NCBI GenBank assembly: GCA_016285355.1
Contig: JAEEQP010000016.1
Location: forward strand, 1-64,000
Length of the DNA: 64,000 nucleotides
Source of the DNA: Bacteroidales bacterium
Lineage (GTDB): Bacteria > Bacteroidota > Bacteroidia > Bacteroidales > F082
Direction: 5' to 3'
In this document: positions 41,100-49,528 of the stretch, piece after piece
How the letters are laid out: the number at the start of each line of letters is the position of its first letter
Numbering within the stretch: the stretch's first letter is position 1
Translations under genes and position numbers: made by a program
The notes under the pieces: generated by a model
The model's input: the letters and a program-made list of their open reading frames with translations, nothing else
Told to the model about the DNA's origin: nothing
Database searches by the model: none

Positions 41100-42068
41100 T
41101 TAAGTAGATGAGTGAATGTCGTTGGACACAATTTCCACCACACGACGGACAATACTCTCCGCATCCAAGCCAAACCTGTGCATCAAAGCGGAAGCCTGTC
41201 CCGACTCGCCAAAACAATCATCCATACCGATACGGCATACTCTAATGGGATGGTTTTCAGCCAAAAACTCCGCCACAGCCCCTCCCAAGCCACCAGCCTT
41301 TTGATGCTCCTCGATGGTGAAAACCATTCGGGTTTCATCGGCGGCCTTGTTGAGGATGTCGCCATCCAACGGCTTGATGGTGTGCATGTTAATGACGCGT
41401 GCCGAAATGTGCATCTGTTCGAGCATGCGCGCTGCTTCAAGAGCCTCCCACACCGCGTGACCTGTGGCGACAAGGGTAATATCATTACCCTCACGCATCA
41501 GTTGGGCCTTTCCTATTTCAAAGTCCTGGTTTTCATCAGTGAAATCCGGCATAGGCTCTCGTCCAAATCGGATATAGACTGGCCCTTTGCATTCCAAGAT
41601 GGCTTTCTCCGTGGCGATTTTGGCCTGCGTGGCATCACAGGGTGATATGACGGTCATGTTGGGCAACACACGCATGGCGGCAATATCTTCCAACGCCTGA
41701 TGCGTGGCTCCGTCAGGGCCAACCGAAACACCCGCATGGGCACCTCCTATGACGACATGCACATTGTTGTAACACACCGAGATGCGGATTTGGTCGTTGG
41801 CACGATGCGCCGCAAACACGCCGTAGGTGCTGAACACAGGTATTTTTCCGCTCAAGGCCAGTCCCGCAGCCGTTGTCACGGCATCCTGCTCGGCGATGCC
41901 CATGGAGAAAAACCGCTCGGGAAAAGCCTCCGCAAAGAGGTTCATCCCTACCGAATTGGTGATGTCGGCACCCAGACCGACCACCCTGTTATCCTTTTGC
42001 GCCGCAGCGAGAACGCCCTCGCCGAAGCCAGTTTTTGTGGGTTTATTTCCTTTGTTGATGTAATTCAT
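41100..42068 (-). CDS. Transketolase, C-terminal subunit
   Basis: Pyrimidine-binding and C-terminal halves of a split transketolase, 322 residues. FFSMGIAEQDAVTTAAGLA holds the catalytic Glu of the ThDP site; HAGVSVGPDGATHQALEDIA and the substrate-binding RFGRE follow. Works as a heterotetramer with the N-terminal subunit encoded just upstream. Between the two genes lies a 68-base gap filled by a palindromic repeat. Confidence 0.93.
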   Translation of the reverse strand: MNYINKGNKPTKTGFGEGVLAAAQKDNRVVGLGADITNSVGMNLFAEAFPERFFSMGIAEQDAVTTAAGLALSGKIPVFSTYGVFAAHRANDQIRISVCYNNVHVVIGGAHAGVSVGPDGATHQALEDIAAMRVLPNMTVISPCDATQAKIATEKAILECKGPVYIRFGREPMPDFTDENQDFEIGKAQLMREGNDITLVATGHAVWEALEAARMLEQMHISARVINMHTIKPLDGDILNKAADETRMVFTIEEHQKAGGLGGAVAEFLAENHPIRVCRIGMDDCFGESGQASALMHRFGLDAESIVRRVVEIVSNDIHSST

Positions 42069-42087
42069 ATCTTGGAGCTTTGGGCCC

Positions 42088-42130
42088 TTCGACAGGCTCA
42101 GGGACCCTGACGGTCGTTGAGCCTGTCGAA
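42088..42130. repeat. Dispersed palindromic repeat, perfect-arm copy between transketolase genes
   Basis: Arms TTCGACAGGCTCA (42088-42100) and TGAGCCTGTCGAA (42118-42130) are exact reverse complements, 17-base loop. Best-preserved copy of the family. Confidence 0.92.
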
Positions 42131-42136
42131 ACGCCG

Positions 42137-42943
42137 TTATGTCAATTCATTTAAAAACTCAGGCAATTGTTCCTTGGTAGGTACCTTGCCGTGCCATTGG
42201 TTGTTGTTTTCTATTGACGGAACACCCTTGCCCATAATAGTATCAGCAATGATGACAGTCGGTCTACCCTGCTCTTTGTCAGCCATTTCCAAAGCCATCT
42301 TGATTTGGCTCATGTCGTGACCGTCAATCTCAATCGTATGCCAACCGAAAGCCGTCCATTTGTCTTTTAGCGGGTCGATAGCCATCACCTTTTCGGTATT
42401 ACCATCTATCTGCAAACGATTACGGTCGATGATGGCGCAGAGGTTGTCTACCTTGTGATGCGCCGCCGCCATAGCCGATTCCCACGCGCTTCCCTCCTGT
42501 TGCTCACCATCACCCATGATGCAAAATACACGGTTCGGCTTGCCATCCATTTTGGCCGCCAAAGCCATACCCAAAGCCACGCCAAGACCTTGTCCCAACG
42601 AACCCGAGCAAGTCTCCAAGCCTGGCAATTGGAACTCATAGCTTGGATGGCCTTGCAGTCGGCTGCCCAACTTGCGCAAAGTCAGCATTTCCTCTTCAGG
42701 AAAATAACCTGCCGCCGCCAAAGTCGCATACAACACAGGTGCCGTGTGCCCGATGGAAAGCACTACTTTGTCGCGGTCTTCCCAATCAGGGCGTTTCGGG
42801 TCATGACGCAAATGATTGAAATACAACACCGTGAAAATGTCCACCAAGTCTAAGGAGCCGCCTGTATGTCCTGAGCCAGCCTCCGCCAAGGCAGTCAGTA
42901 TCAATTCGCGGATATGCCGTGCCTTTTCTTCCAATTGATTCAT
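42137..42943 (-). CDS. Transketolase, N-terminal subunit
   Basis: Diphosphate-binding half of transketolase, 268 residues. ThDP/Mg motif GDGEQQEGSAWESAM then DRNRLQIDG, plus SGHTGGSLDLVDI. The annotated ATG overlaps the stop of the DUF456 gene by four bases, so those two are coupled. Start at MNQLEEKARHI; a TTG lies three codons up. Confidence 0.93.
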   Translation of the reverse strand: MNQLEEKARHIRELILTALAEAGSGHTGGSLDLVDIFTVLYFNHLRHDPKRPDWEDRDKVVLSIGHTAPVLYATLAAAGYFPEEEMLTLRKLGSRLQGHPSYEFQLPGLETCSGSLGQGLGVALGMALAAKMDGKPNRVFCIMGDGEQQEGSAWESAMAAAHHKVDNLCAIIDRNRLQIDGNTEKVMAIDPLKDKWTAFGWHTIEIDGHDMSQIKMALEMADKEQGRPTVIIADTIMGKGVPSIENNNQWHGKVPTKEQLPEFLNELT

Positions 42944-43440
42944 ATCAAACAAATTAAATCCCTAACAATGAAGTATATACATACACAAGCATACACTATT
43001 TTGATTCCAGTCCCCAACAAAAAACCGATGAAGGAACCAAAGGCCGATTTCCACGCCTTGTGGTCGTCGGTGCCTGCATTTTTTTCGCCGAGATAAGCCC
43101 CAATGAACGGCCCCAACAAGACCGCGATAAACCCGATGGGGAAAACAAAAGTGATGAGAAGGCCGAGGAAAAGACCTATTGTGCTGCCCCGGACACCCGC
43201 TTTTGTACCGCCGAATCTCTTTGTACCCCAAATCGGAACAACATAATCCACCGCAAAGACGACGGCACCTATGACACCCATAATCACCAGAAATTCAGTG
43301 GAATAATTGATACCTTTGACAAACGACAACGCCAAAAGGCCCAGGAAACTGAACGGCGTTCCCGCAATCCCAGGCACGACTGCCCCGACCAATCCAATAA
43401 GCACCAAAATAATGGCGACGATAATCAAAACGACATTCAT
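42940..43440 (-). CDS. DUF456 membrane protein
   Basis: A 166-residue integral membrane protein with about four to five hydrophobic segments. Family strings: GLVGAVVPGIAGTPF near the N-terminus, GTKRFGGTKAGVRGSTIGLFLGLL and FIGAYLGE. No function is known for the family. Its stop overlaps the start of the transketolase N gene. Confidence 0.88.
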   Translation of the reverse strand: MNVVLIIVAIILVLIGLVGAVVPGIAGTPFSFLGLLALSFVKGINYSTEFLVIMGVIGAVVFAVDYVVPIWGTKRFGGTKAGVRGSTIGLFLGLLITFVFPIGFIAVLLGPFIGAYLGEKNAGTDDHKAWKSAFGSFIGFLLGTGIKIVYACVCIYFIVRDLICLI

Positions 43441-43541
43441 ATTACGACAAGCTCAATAACCTAAATCTACTTTCAGCTTGCGAAAATAAAGAATTTTACC
43501 GCCTATTGCGACAAAAGTTTTGAATTTTTACAAAACACCGT

Positions 43542-43549
43542 TACATTTG
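43542..43549 (+). promoter_or_regulatory. -7 box for PorV-like gene
   Basis: TACATTTG, 20 bases before the ATG. Confidence 0.65.
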
Positions 43550-43568
43550 CACCATCAAAACGCTGCCT

Positions 43569-44393
43569 ATGAAGAGATTTTTACTCCTTATCCTCATAAC
43601 CTTCACCGTTTCGACCGTTTTCGCCTACGACATCATTCATCCCATCGGAGGTCGCGCTGCTGCCATGGGTGGTTCCACGGTAGCCTCGCAAGGGCTGTGG
43701 GCCATGCAGAACAACCCCGCCGGCATGGCCAATTTGGAGAAAATCAGCCTCGGATTGTATTATGAAAACCGCTGGTTGCTGCCTGAGACGGCTTACAAAT
43801 GCGGTGCTTTTGCCGTTCCGACCAAATTCGGAACCTTGGGACTGAGTTTCAACCAATTCGGCTCCTCAAAATACAACGAAAACAAGTTCGGCTTGGCCTA
43901 TGCCAAAGACTTCGGTCGCTACCTGCAAATCGGCCTCCAACTTGACTATTTCCTGCTGAAAATCGGCAACGACTACGGCAAATTCAGTGCGGTCACCTTT
44001 GAACTGGGCATACAATCACATGTTACTGACAAACTGACCCTTGGCACTTACATTTTCAACCCTGTCAATTTCAGTTTCGAGCAGACTTTGAACCATGAGA
44101 AGCTGCCCATCGTGTTTCGTTTCGGCATGGCCTATCAATTCATCAAGGATTTTGTCGGGCAATGCGAGATTGAGAAAAACACAGAAAGAGAAGGTGTTAG
44201 CTTACGCGGCGGATTGGAATACGAAGCCTTCAAGAGCTTTTACATCCGAGCAGGCGTGCAAACCAACCCTGGAATCTTGAGTTTCGGTCTCGGTTACGCT
44301 ATTAGCTTTGCACAAATCAATGTGGCGGCACAATTACACAACGAATTGGGAGCTTCCCTACAAATCGGCATGATTTTCAGCATTGGAAAGTAA
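43569..44393 (+). CDS. PorV/PorQ-like outer-membrane beta-barrel
   Basis: 274 residues with a signal peptide and a FadL-related barrel of the T9SS-linked kind (RAAAMGGSTVASQGLWAMQNNPAGMANL is the strong signature: conserved GG.. and NPAGMA). It ends in alternating hydrophobic residues with a final IGK. PorV shuttles T9SS cargo to the sortase; whether this is PorV itself, PorQ or another paralogue cannot be told. The downstream barrel gene begins two bases after its stop. Confidence 0.75.
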   Translation: MKRFLLLILITFTVSTVFAYDIIHPIGGRAAAMGGSTVASQGLWAMQNNPAGMANLEKISLGLYYENRWLLPETAYKCGAFAVPTKFGTLGLSFNQFGSSKYNENKFGLAYAKDFGRYLQIGLQLDYFLLKIGNDYGKFSAVTFELGIQSHVTDKLTLGTYIFNPVNFSFEQTLNHEKLPIVFRFGMAYQFIKDFVGQCEIEKNTEREGVSLRGGLEYEAFKSFYIRAGVQTNPGILSFGLGYAISFAQINVAAQLHNELGASLQIGMIFSIGK

Positions 44394-44394
44394 T

Positions 44395-46605
44395 ATGAAA
44401 CGTCTGGTTTTCATCATATTATCCCTTTCATTCACCTTGTTTGCGAAGGCACAAATCGCCATTGACACGCTCAGCACCGAGGCCTTGAACACTTTGCTCA
44501 TCGAACAGGTGGAACGACTGGCAGAGGATAGTGACGAAGACATTGATTTTGAAGACCTTTTGGAGAATTACATCTTCCTCAGCGAGAACCCTGTCAACCT
44601 CAACAGTGAGGAGGTCATGCAGTTGGTGGAACTGCGGCTGCTCACCGTGTTCCAATATGAGGCATTGCAGCAATACCGCAACTATTACGGTGATTTCCTC
44701 TTCCTTGACGAGTTGGAGATGGTGGAAGGCTTCGACGAGCAGACCTTGGCCATCATCCGACCTGTGGTTTGCATCGGACAAGACCAAAGCAAAGACAAGC
44801 TGACATTCAACAAGATGGCGCGTTACGGCAAGCATCAGATTGTGGGTCGCTACGAACAAATCCTTGAAAAACAGCAAGGTTACATGCCAATCGACGACTC
44901 TGCCCTATTGGCCAAACCTAACTCACTCTATCTCGGCTGTCCGCAGAAATACCAACTCAGATACACCTATAATTATAGGAACAAGATTCGCGCAGGATTC
45001 GTGTTGGAAAAAGACCCAGGTGAGATGTTTTTCACCGACAAGGTCAGCGACACGATTCAAAAACTATTGGGCAGCAACTACCGTCGCGGTTTTGACTTCT
45101 TGGGTTTCCATCTCTATGCCAAGGACTTGGGTATCGTGAAAGCTGCCGTTTTGGGTGATTATCAACTCTCTTTTGGTCAAGGGCTTACCATGTGGTCGGG
45201 CATGAGTTTCGGCAAAGCGGGTGCGAGCGGCAGCGTGATGAAACAAGGACGCGGGATTACACCCAAAGCCTCGGCCAGCGAGTATGCTTTTATGCGCGGC
45301 GCAGCAGTCACATTGGGCAGTGGTCCATTCAGTGGCATCGTGTTCTATTCCAATCGCTGGATTGATGCCAATGTGAGCTTAGCCGACACCATAGACAATG
45401 AAGCCGAACTTGTCAGCAGCCTGCAAGAGACTGGCTATCATCGCACTATAGGCGAACTGCAAGACCGTCATGCCATACGGCAACGACTCATTGGAGGACA
45501 CTTTTCTTATGCCATCGCGCATTTTGAGGTCGGTTACACCGTTCACCACACCTGGCTTAGTGCCCCCTTGCAACTCAGGCCAAGCCACTACAACCAGTTC
45601 TATTTCCAAGGCCAAAGGCTTACCAACCAAGGGATTGATTTCAAGTATATTAAAGGCAAATTTGCAGTTTTTGGTGAAGCTGCGATGAGTTACAATCATG
45701 ATGCTAAGGTCCCTGAGCCTGTCGAAGGGCCGACACAAACACAACCAATCGTTCCAACAGGCTCAACGACCCTCGACCGCTTTGCAGGCTTAATCGGCCT
45801 AACTGTCAAACCCGCTGGTTACCTGAATTTTACCCTCATGTATCGCGACTACGGCAAGGTCTACCAGAACCTCTATTCCAACGCTTTCGGCGAAGGCGGT
45901 CGCAACCAAGGGCAACGCGGCATCTATCTCGGTGTGGAAGCCGCACCTGCACCCTATTGGAACATCCTCGCCTACGCCGACCAATTCCAATTCACATGGC
46001 TGACCTCGCAAGTCAACGCACCCAGTCGCGGCCACGACTATTACTTGCGCATCAACCACAGTTTCAATCGTAGAACCCATGCCTATTTGCAATTCCGCTC
46101 CAAAACCAAGATGAAGAACTCGACGGACGGATTTGTTTTCACCCACTACCCCATCCTCTACACCAAGAACTCCGTGCGTTTCAACATCAACTATCAGATA
46201 GGCAGAGACTTCCATTGCAGCAACAAAGCTGAATATGCCCACTACCACAACGAAGACGGCAGCAACGAACACGGCTATTTCCTCTGTCAGGACATCGCTT
46301 ACAAGCCTGAGAACAAACCCTATAGCCTCTCCTTCCGTTACGCTATCTTCGATGCCAAAGACTACAATGCCCGCATTTATGCCTACGAAAGCGATGTGCT
46401 CTATTCCTTCAGCGTGCCCGCCCTTTACGGCAAAGGCATGAGAGTGTATCTCTTAGGCAAAGTAAAGCTATTCAACGCCTTGACACTTTATGCTCGCATT
46501 GGATGCACCATCTATAGCGACCGCGACGAGATTGGCAGTGGATTGACACTGATTGAGGGGAATCATAAGACAGATTTGAAGGTGGAATTTATATGGAAAT
46601 TGTAG
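44395..46605 (+). CDS. Helix-hairpin-helix / outer-membrane beta-barrel protein
   Basis: 736 residues. A signal peptide is followed by ComEA-like helix-hairpin-helix motifs (residues about 45-135: LLENYIFLSENPVNLNSEEVMQLVEL and FLFLDELEMVEGFDEQTLAIIRP, each near 25 residues), then about 550 residues of long amphipathic strands (RYTYNYRNKIRAGFVLEKD), a barrel. HhH motifs usually bind DNA, so a DNA-uptake or surface-DNA role is possible but unproven. PEPVEGPTQTQP is encoded by a dispersed repeat. The TAG stop overlaps the first palindrome of the RAYT cluster. Confidence 0.75.
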   Translation: MKRLVFIILSLSFTLFAKAQIAIDTLSTEALNTLLIEQVERLAEDSDEDIDFEDLLENYIFLSENPVNLNSEEVMQLVELRLLTVFQYEALQQYRNYYGDFLFLDELEMVEGFDEQTLAIIRPVVCIGQDQSKDKLTFNKMARYGKHQIVGRYEQILEKQQGYMPIDDSALLAKPNSLYLGCPQKYQLRYTYNYRNKIRAGFVLEKDPGEMFFTDKVSDTIQKLLGSNYRRGFDFLGFHLYAKDLGIVKAAVLGDYQLSFGQGLTMWSGMSFGKAGASGSVMKQGRGITPKASASEYAFMRGAAVTLGSGPFSGIVFYSNRWIDANVSLADTIDNEAELVSSLQETGYHRTIGELQDRHAIRQRLIGGHFSYAIAHFEVGYTVHHTWLSAPLQLRPSHYNQFYFQGQRLTNQGIDFKYIKGKFAVFGEAAMSYNHDAKVPEPVEGPTQTQPIVPTGSTTLDRFAGLIGLTVKPAGYLNFTLMYRDYGKVYQNLYSNAFGEGGRNQGQRGIYLGVEAAPAPYWNILAYADQFQFTWLTSQVNAPSRGHDYYLRINHSFNRRTHAYLQFRSKTKMKNSTDGFVFTHYPILYTKNSVRFNINYQIGRDFHCSNKAEYAHYHNEDGSNEHGYFLCQDIAYKPENKPYSLSFRYAIFDAKDYNARIYAYESDVLYSFSVPALYGKGMRVYLLGKVKLFNALTLYARIGCTIYSDRDEIGSGLTLIEGNHKTDLKVEFIWKL
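45714..45765. repeat. Dispersed palindromic repeat inside barrel gene
   Basis: TGAGCCTGTCGAA (45714-45726) and a degenerate AACAGGCTCA (45756-45765), in frame; arms in the reverse order of the intergenic copies. Confidence 0.7.
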
Positions 46606-46626
46606 AGACGCAAAATTTTGCGTCTC
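46605..46626. repeat. RAYT palindrome, copy 1
   Basis: Perfect 22-bp palindrome, half-site GAGACGCAAAA. Shares the last base of the upstream stop codon. Confidence 0.9.
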
Positions 46627-46676
46627 CTGATCACAAATGAATCATTCAGAAACGCACAATAAAATAATAATCACAA

Positions 46677-46698
46677 GAGACGCAAAATTTTGCGTCTC
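46677..46698. repeat. RAYT palindrome, copy 2
   Basis: Perfect copy 25 bases before the RAYT ATG. Confidence 0.9.
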
Positions 46699-46722
46699 TA
46701 CCAACAAAACGAAACGGCAAAA

Positions 46723-47406
46723 ATGACCGACAAATTCAAAAACAAATATCGCATTCAAACCGTACGCGCCACATGGCATGATTACAAGAACGGTTCCTAT
46801 TTTGTTACCATCTGCACAAAAGACCGCGAACCCTATTTTGGGCATATTGTCGATGGACAAATGTCATACACCGATTTGGGCATATCCGCAAACGATTGTT
46901 TACAAGCAATACCATCGCATTTTCCAGATACAGAAATTCCTGAATGGATTGTAATGCCCAACCACATTCACGCCATAATTATCATCAACGCCCCTGCCCC
47001 CGTTGTAGAGACGCAAAATCTTGCGTCTCCTTTACAGCAAACCACACATCATTCCAAGACGCAAATTCTTGCACCTCATCAATTAGAAACAACCGATAAT
47101 GAGACGCAAAATTTTGCGTCTCTACAGGGGGAACCTCTACAAAAATTCGGCCCACAATCCAAAAATCTGGCATCCATCATTCGGGGATTCAAAATTGGTG
47201 TCACCAAATATGCCAACGAACACAACCTTTCTTTTGCATGGCAATCCCGTTTTCACGACCACATCATTCGCAACCAATATGAAATGAATCGTATTGCCGA
47301 TTACATTAATAACAATATCGTCCGCTGGAAAGGGGATTGCTACAACCAAAACGCAAACAATAGAAACGCCATATTACCAGAAGAAGCATACCTTCAGTAT
47401 TTCTAA
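46723..47406 (+). CDS. REP-associated tyrosine transposase (RAYT, TnpA_REP)
   Basis: A 227-residue Y1-type single-strand DNA transposase. YFVTICTKDREPYFG, the HUH motif in WIVMPNHIHAIIII (His-x-His), and the catalytic Tyr in the final helix region (NRIADYINNNIVRW). A 50-residue insert between them (about residues 93-145, after INAPAPV) is not part of the fold and consists largely of three in-frame copies of its own palindrome (peptides ETQNLAS, KTQILAP, ETQNFAS). Start set at MTDKFKNKYRIQ; an upstream TTG lies in the palindrome. RAYTs move palindromic REP elements; intact active site. Confidence 0.9.
   Translation: MTDKFKNKYRIQTVRATWHDYKNGSYFVTICTKDREPYFGHIVDGQMSYTDLGISANDCLQAIPSHFPDTEIPEWIVMPNHIHAIIIINAPAPVVETQNLASPLQQTTHHSKTQILAPHQLETTDNETQNFASLQGEPLQKFGPQSKNLASIIRGFKIGVTKYANEHNLSFAWQSRFHDHIIRNQYEMNRIADYINNNIVRWKGDCYNQNANNRNAILPEEAYLQYF
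47008..47029. repeat. RAYT palindrome, copy 3 (in coding sequence)
   Basis: One mismatch to the perfect palindrome; in frame, encodes ETQNLAS. Confidence 0.88.
47056..47077. repeat. RAYT palindrome, copy 4 (degenerate, in coding sequence)
   Basis: Diverged copy at the same phase, encodes KTQILAP. Confidence 0.65.
47101..47122. repeat. RAYT palindrome, copy 5 (in coding sequence)
   Basis: Perfect 22-bp copy, encodes ETQNFAS. Confidence 0.9.
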
Positions 47407-47510
47407 TTGTTGCATTTCCTATTATTCATTATTCTACTCCGAATAGTACAACAATTCTATTTTCTTCTACTTTTTTTCACCACATCCCCTTGCCCAATCC
47501 AAATTTTGTC

Positions 47511-47518
47511 TATTTTTG
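47511..47518 (+). promoter_or_regulatory. -7 box for the structured RNA / RiPP transcript
   Basis: TATTTTTG, after a pyrimidine-rich stretch; transcription should start near 47524. Confidence 0.65.
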
Positions 47519-47523
47519 CCCCT

Positions 47524-47766
47524 GCTAAGCCGAGAGAAAACGGCTGGCCAGAGAAAGCGCATTCTTCCTTTGTTCCTCAGCAGTGAATCTGGACAATTCA
47601 CATATAAAGGGGAATAACAAGTGGGGTAGCGACTTTCGCTGTTATGTTTGCATGTGTCTTATGCACAACATAAACAGCGGAGTTTGACCCTATCCGTTAT
47701 TTTCTTTATATGGGAGTCCAGACCCAACTGCTGGAAATAAGGATAAGTTTGGGAGGCTCCGCTCTG
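47524..47766 (+). ncRNA. Candidate structured RNA or leader upstream of the RiPP precursor
   Basis: A rod-like fold can be drawn by hand. Pairs from outside in: 47578-47584 with 47727-47733 (7 bp), 47589-47594 with 47716-47721 (6 bp), 47601-47609 with 47704-47712 (9 bp), 47611-47618 with 47696-47703 (8 bp, two G-U), 47624-47629 with 47690-47695 (6 bp), then a hairpin 47637-47679 with CGCTGTT/AACAGCG, ATGTT/AACAT and TGCAT/ATGCA. Outer TCCTT/AAGGA and CAGAG/CTCTG pairs may close it. No protein frame covers it and no T-run terminator follows, so it may be a 5' leader of the precursor gene. The rod with internal loops resembles 6S RNA. No known family was recognised. Confidence 0.55.
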
Positions 47767-47822
47767 TTTACCATTGAATAATGTCGTCTTATGAGCCAAG
47801 GACGCAAATAAAACTAATCAAA

Positions 47823-48200
47823 ATGGAAAACGGAGAAAACAATGATCTTCAAGGAAGAAGAGAGTTTTTCAAAAGTGCTGCAAAAAAGACATTGCCCATT
47901 TTAGGAATGGTAGTTATGGGTACTTTTACCCCTACATTTTTTCAATCATGTACAAAATCACTTGATTGCATAGATGCTTGTACAAATGCGTGTCAGAATA
48001 CTTGCAGAACCACTTGTGTCGGTAGCTGCAAAACAACATGTACGGGAGGTTGCGATACCTCTTGTAAAGGTGACTGCTACACTACATGTAGAGGAGGTTG
48101 CGATGGAACATGCAAAACAGGATGTACTGGGAGTTGCACAGGAGGATGTACCAGTACTTGTAGTAAATTATGTAATGGCTCTTGCAGAGGACCTTATTGA
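47823..48200 (+). CDS. CXXX-repeat RiPP precursor with twin-arginine leader
   Basis: 125 residues in two parts. Leader: LQGRREFFKSAAKKTLPIL, a Tat motif (RRxFFK) followed by a hydrophobic stretch (GMVVMGTFTPTFF) and a Cys in QSC that could be a lipidation site. Core: 19 cysteines spaced exactly every fourth residue (CIDACTNACQNT... to CRGPY), the other positions mostly Gly, Ser, Thr, Lys, Asp. This matches the CXXX-repeat target family modified by the next two genes. Likely many Cys-derived crosslinks or thioethers are made before Tat export. Start at MENGENN. Confidence 0.85.
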   Translation: MENGENNDLQGRREFFKSAAKKTLPILGMVVMGTFTPTFFQSCTKSLDCIDACTNACQNTCRTTCVGSCKTTCTGGCDTSCKGDCYTTCRGGCDGTCKTGCTGSCTGGCTSTCSKLCNGSCRGPY

Positions 48201-48303
48201 AAAAGGATACTTGTATTATTGAAACAGAATGCATAGTAAAACACAAAATGAAATTTTAATGTAAATACTTTTTTATTGTTTACAAAAAGATACAAAAATA
48301 TAA

Positions 48304-49524
48304 ATGGTTTATATTAAGAATAACCAAACCCCATGGCGATCTGGCATGGCAAAAAATATCACCTTCATCGTCACCAAAGACTGCCAGTTGGCCTGCAAAT
48401 ATTGTTTCCTTGTTGGAAAGAACATGAAAGAAACAATGTCTTGGGAAGTGGCCAAAACGTTCATCGATTATGTACTAGACCATGAGACCGACCCCGATTT
48501 CGCCTATGAGTCGGTGGTGTGGGACTTCATCGGCGGCGAGCCTCTTCTCGAAGTAAAACTCATCGACAGGATTTGTAACTACATCAAGACGGAACTTTTC
48601 CGTCGCAACCATCATTGGTTCAATTCATTCCGCTTCAACTTCTCCACCAACGGCATCAACTACCATGAAAAGGCTGTACAGGACTTCATCCAGAAAAACC
48701 AAGACCATCTTTCCATCGGCATCACCATCGATGGAACGGAGAAGAAGCACGACCTCAACCGCGTGTACAAAATCACCGAGAAAGGCTCCTACAAAGATGT
48801 GATTAAGAATATTCCGCTGTGGTTAGAACAATTCCCAGATGCTGGAACCAAAGTCACCGTCTCATCTGCTGACATTCCCTATATCACCGAGAGTGTGCTA
48901 CATCTCTATTCCTTAGGCATCCACGAGGTAAATATCAACGTGGTGTTCGAGGACGTATGGCAAGAAGGCGACGACCTCAAATTTGAGGAACAACTGATGC
49001 AACTCGCCGACGAAATCATCGATGGCGGCTATTATCAGGACTACGCTTGCTCGTTCTTCTCGGAACACATCGGCAAACCCATGGACCCCGAGCGCGACAA
49101 CCAGAACTGGTGCGGCGCGGGCAAGATGCTATCTGTTGATGCAGCTGGTAACCTCTATCCCTGCACCCGCTTTGCGCAATACTCCCTCCGCGACAAGGAG
49201 ACATGGACCATTGGCAACATCAAGGATGGCATCGACAAAAACAAGTTGCGCCCCTTCCTCACTTTAGATAGACTGACACAAAGCAAGCCGGAATGTATCA
49301 CTTGCGAGGTGGCCAGCGGTTGCGCCTGGTGTCAAGGTGAGAACTACGACGCGGCACAGACACACACCGTATTTGAACGCGCCACCGCCATCTGCAAGAT
49401 GCACAAGGCAAGAGTGAGAGCCAACAACTACTACTGGAACAAGCTCTTCCGCAAGCTCGAATTAGAGGACCTGCGCGAGCAGTACGAAGCCAACAAACGC
49501 GAAGTGAAACCCGAAATCTGCTAA
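48304..49524 (+). CDS. Radical SAM/SPASM peptide maturase, CXXX-repeat type
   Basis: 406 residues. Radical SAM 4Fe-4S site CQLACKYCF (CxxxCxxC) near residue 32, GGEP motif, and a C-terminal SPASM domain with auxiliary cluster cysteines (WCGAGKMLSVDAAGNLYPC, CITCEVASGCAWCQGEN, C near 370). Matches the CXXX-repeat peptide maturase group. Modifies the preceding precursor, probably installing crosslinks on or between Cys repeats. Gap of 103 bases after the precursor gene. Next gene starts four bases after its stop. Confidence 0.9.
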   Translation: MVYIKNNQTPWRSGMAKNITFIVTKDCQLACKYCFLVGKNMKETMSWEVAKTFIDYVLDHETDPDFAYESVVWDFIGGEPLLEVKLIDRICNYIKTELFRRNHHWFNSFRFNFSTNGINYHEKAVQDFIQKNQDHLSIGITIDGTEKKHDLNRVYKITEKGSYKDVIKNIPLWLEQFPDAGTKVTVSSADIPYITESVLHLYSLGIHEVNINVVFEDVWQEGDDLKFEEQLMQLADEIIDGGYYQDYACSFFSEHIGKPMDPERDNQNWCGAGKMLSVDAAGNLYPCTRFAQYSLRDKETWTIGNIKDGIDKNKLRPFLTLDRLTQSKPECITCEVASGCAWCQGENYDAAQTHTVFERATAICKMHKARVRANNYYWNKLFRKLELEDLREQYEANKREVKPEIC

Positions 49525-49528
49525 AGCC

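Noticed and set aside
47524..47766. Known riboswitch (cobalamin, TPP, SAM) or tmRNA/RNase P RNA
   Set aside because: None of the conserved cores of these classes was found; left as an unassigned structured RNA.
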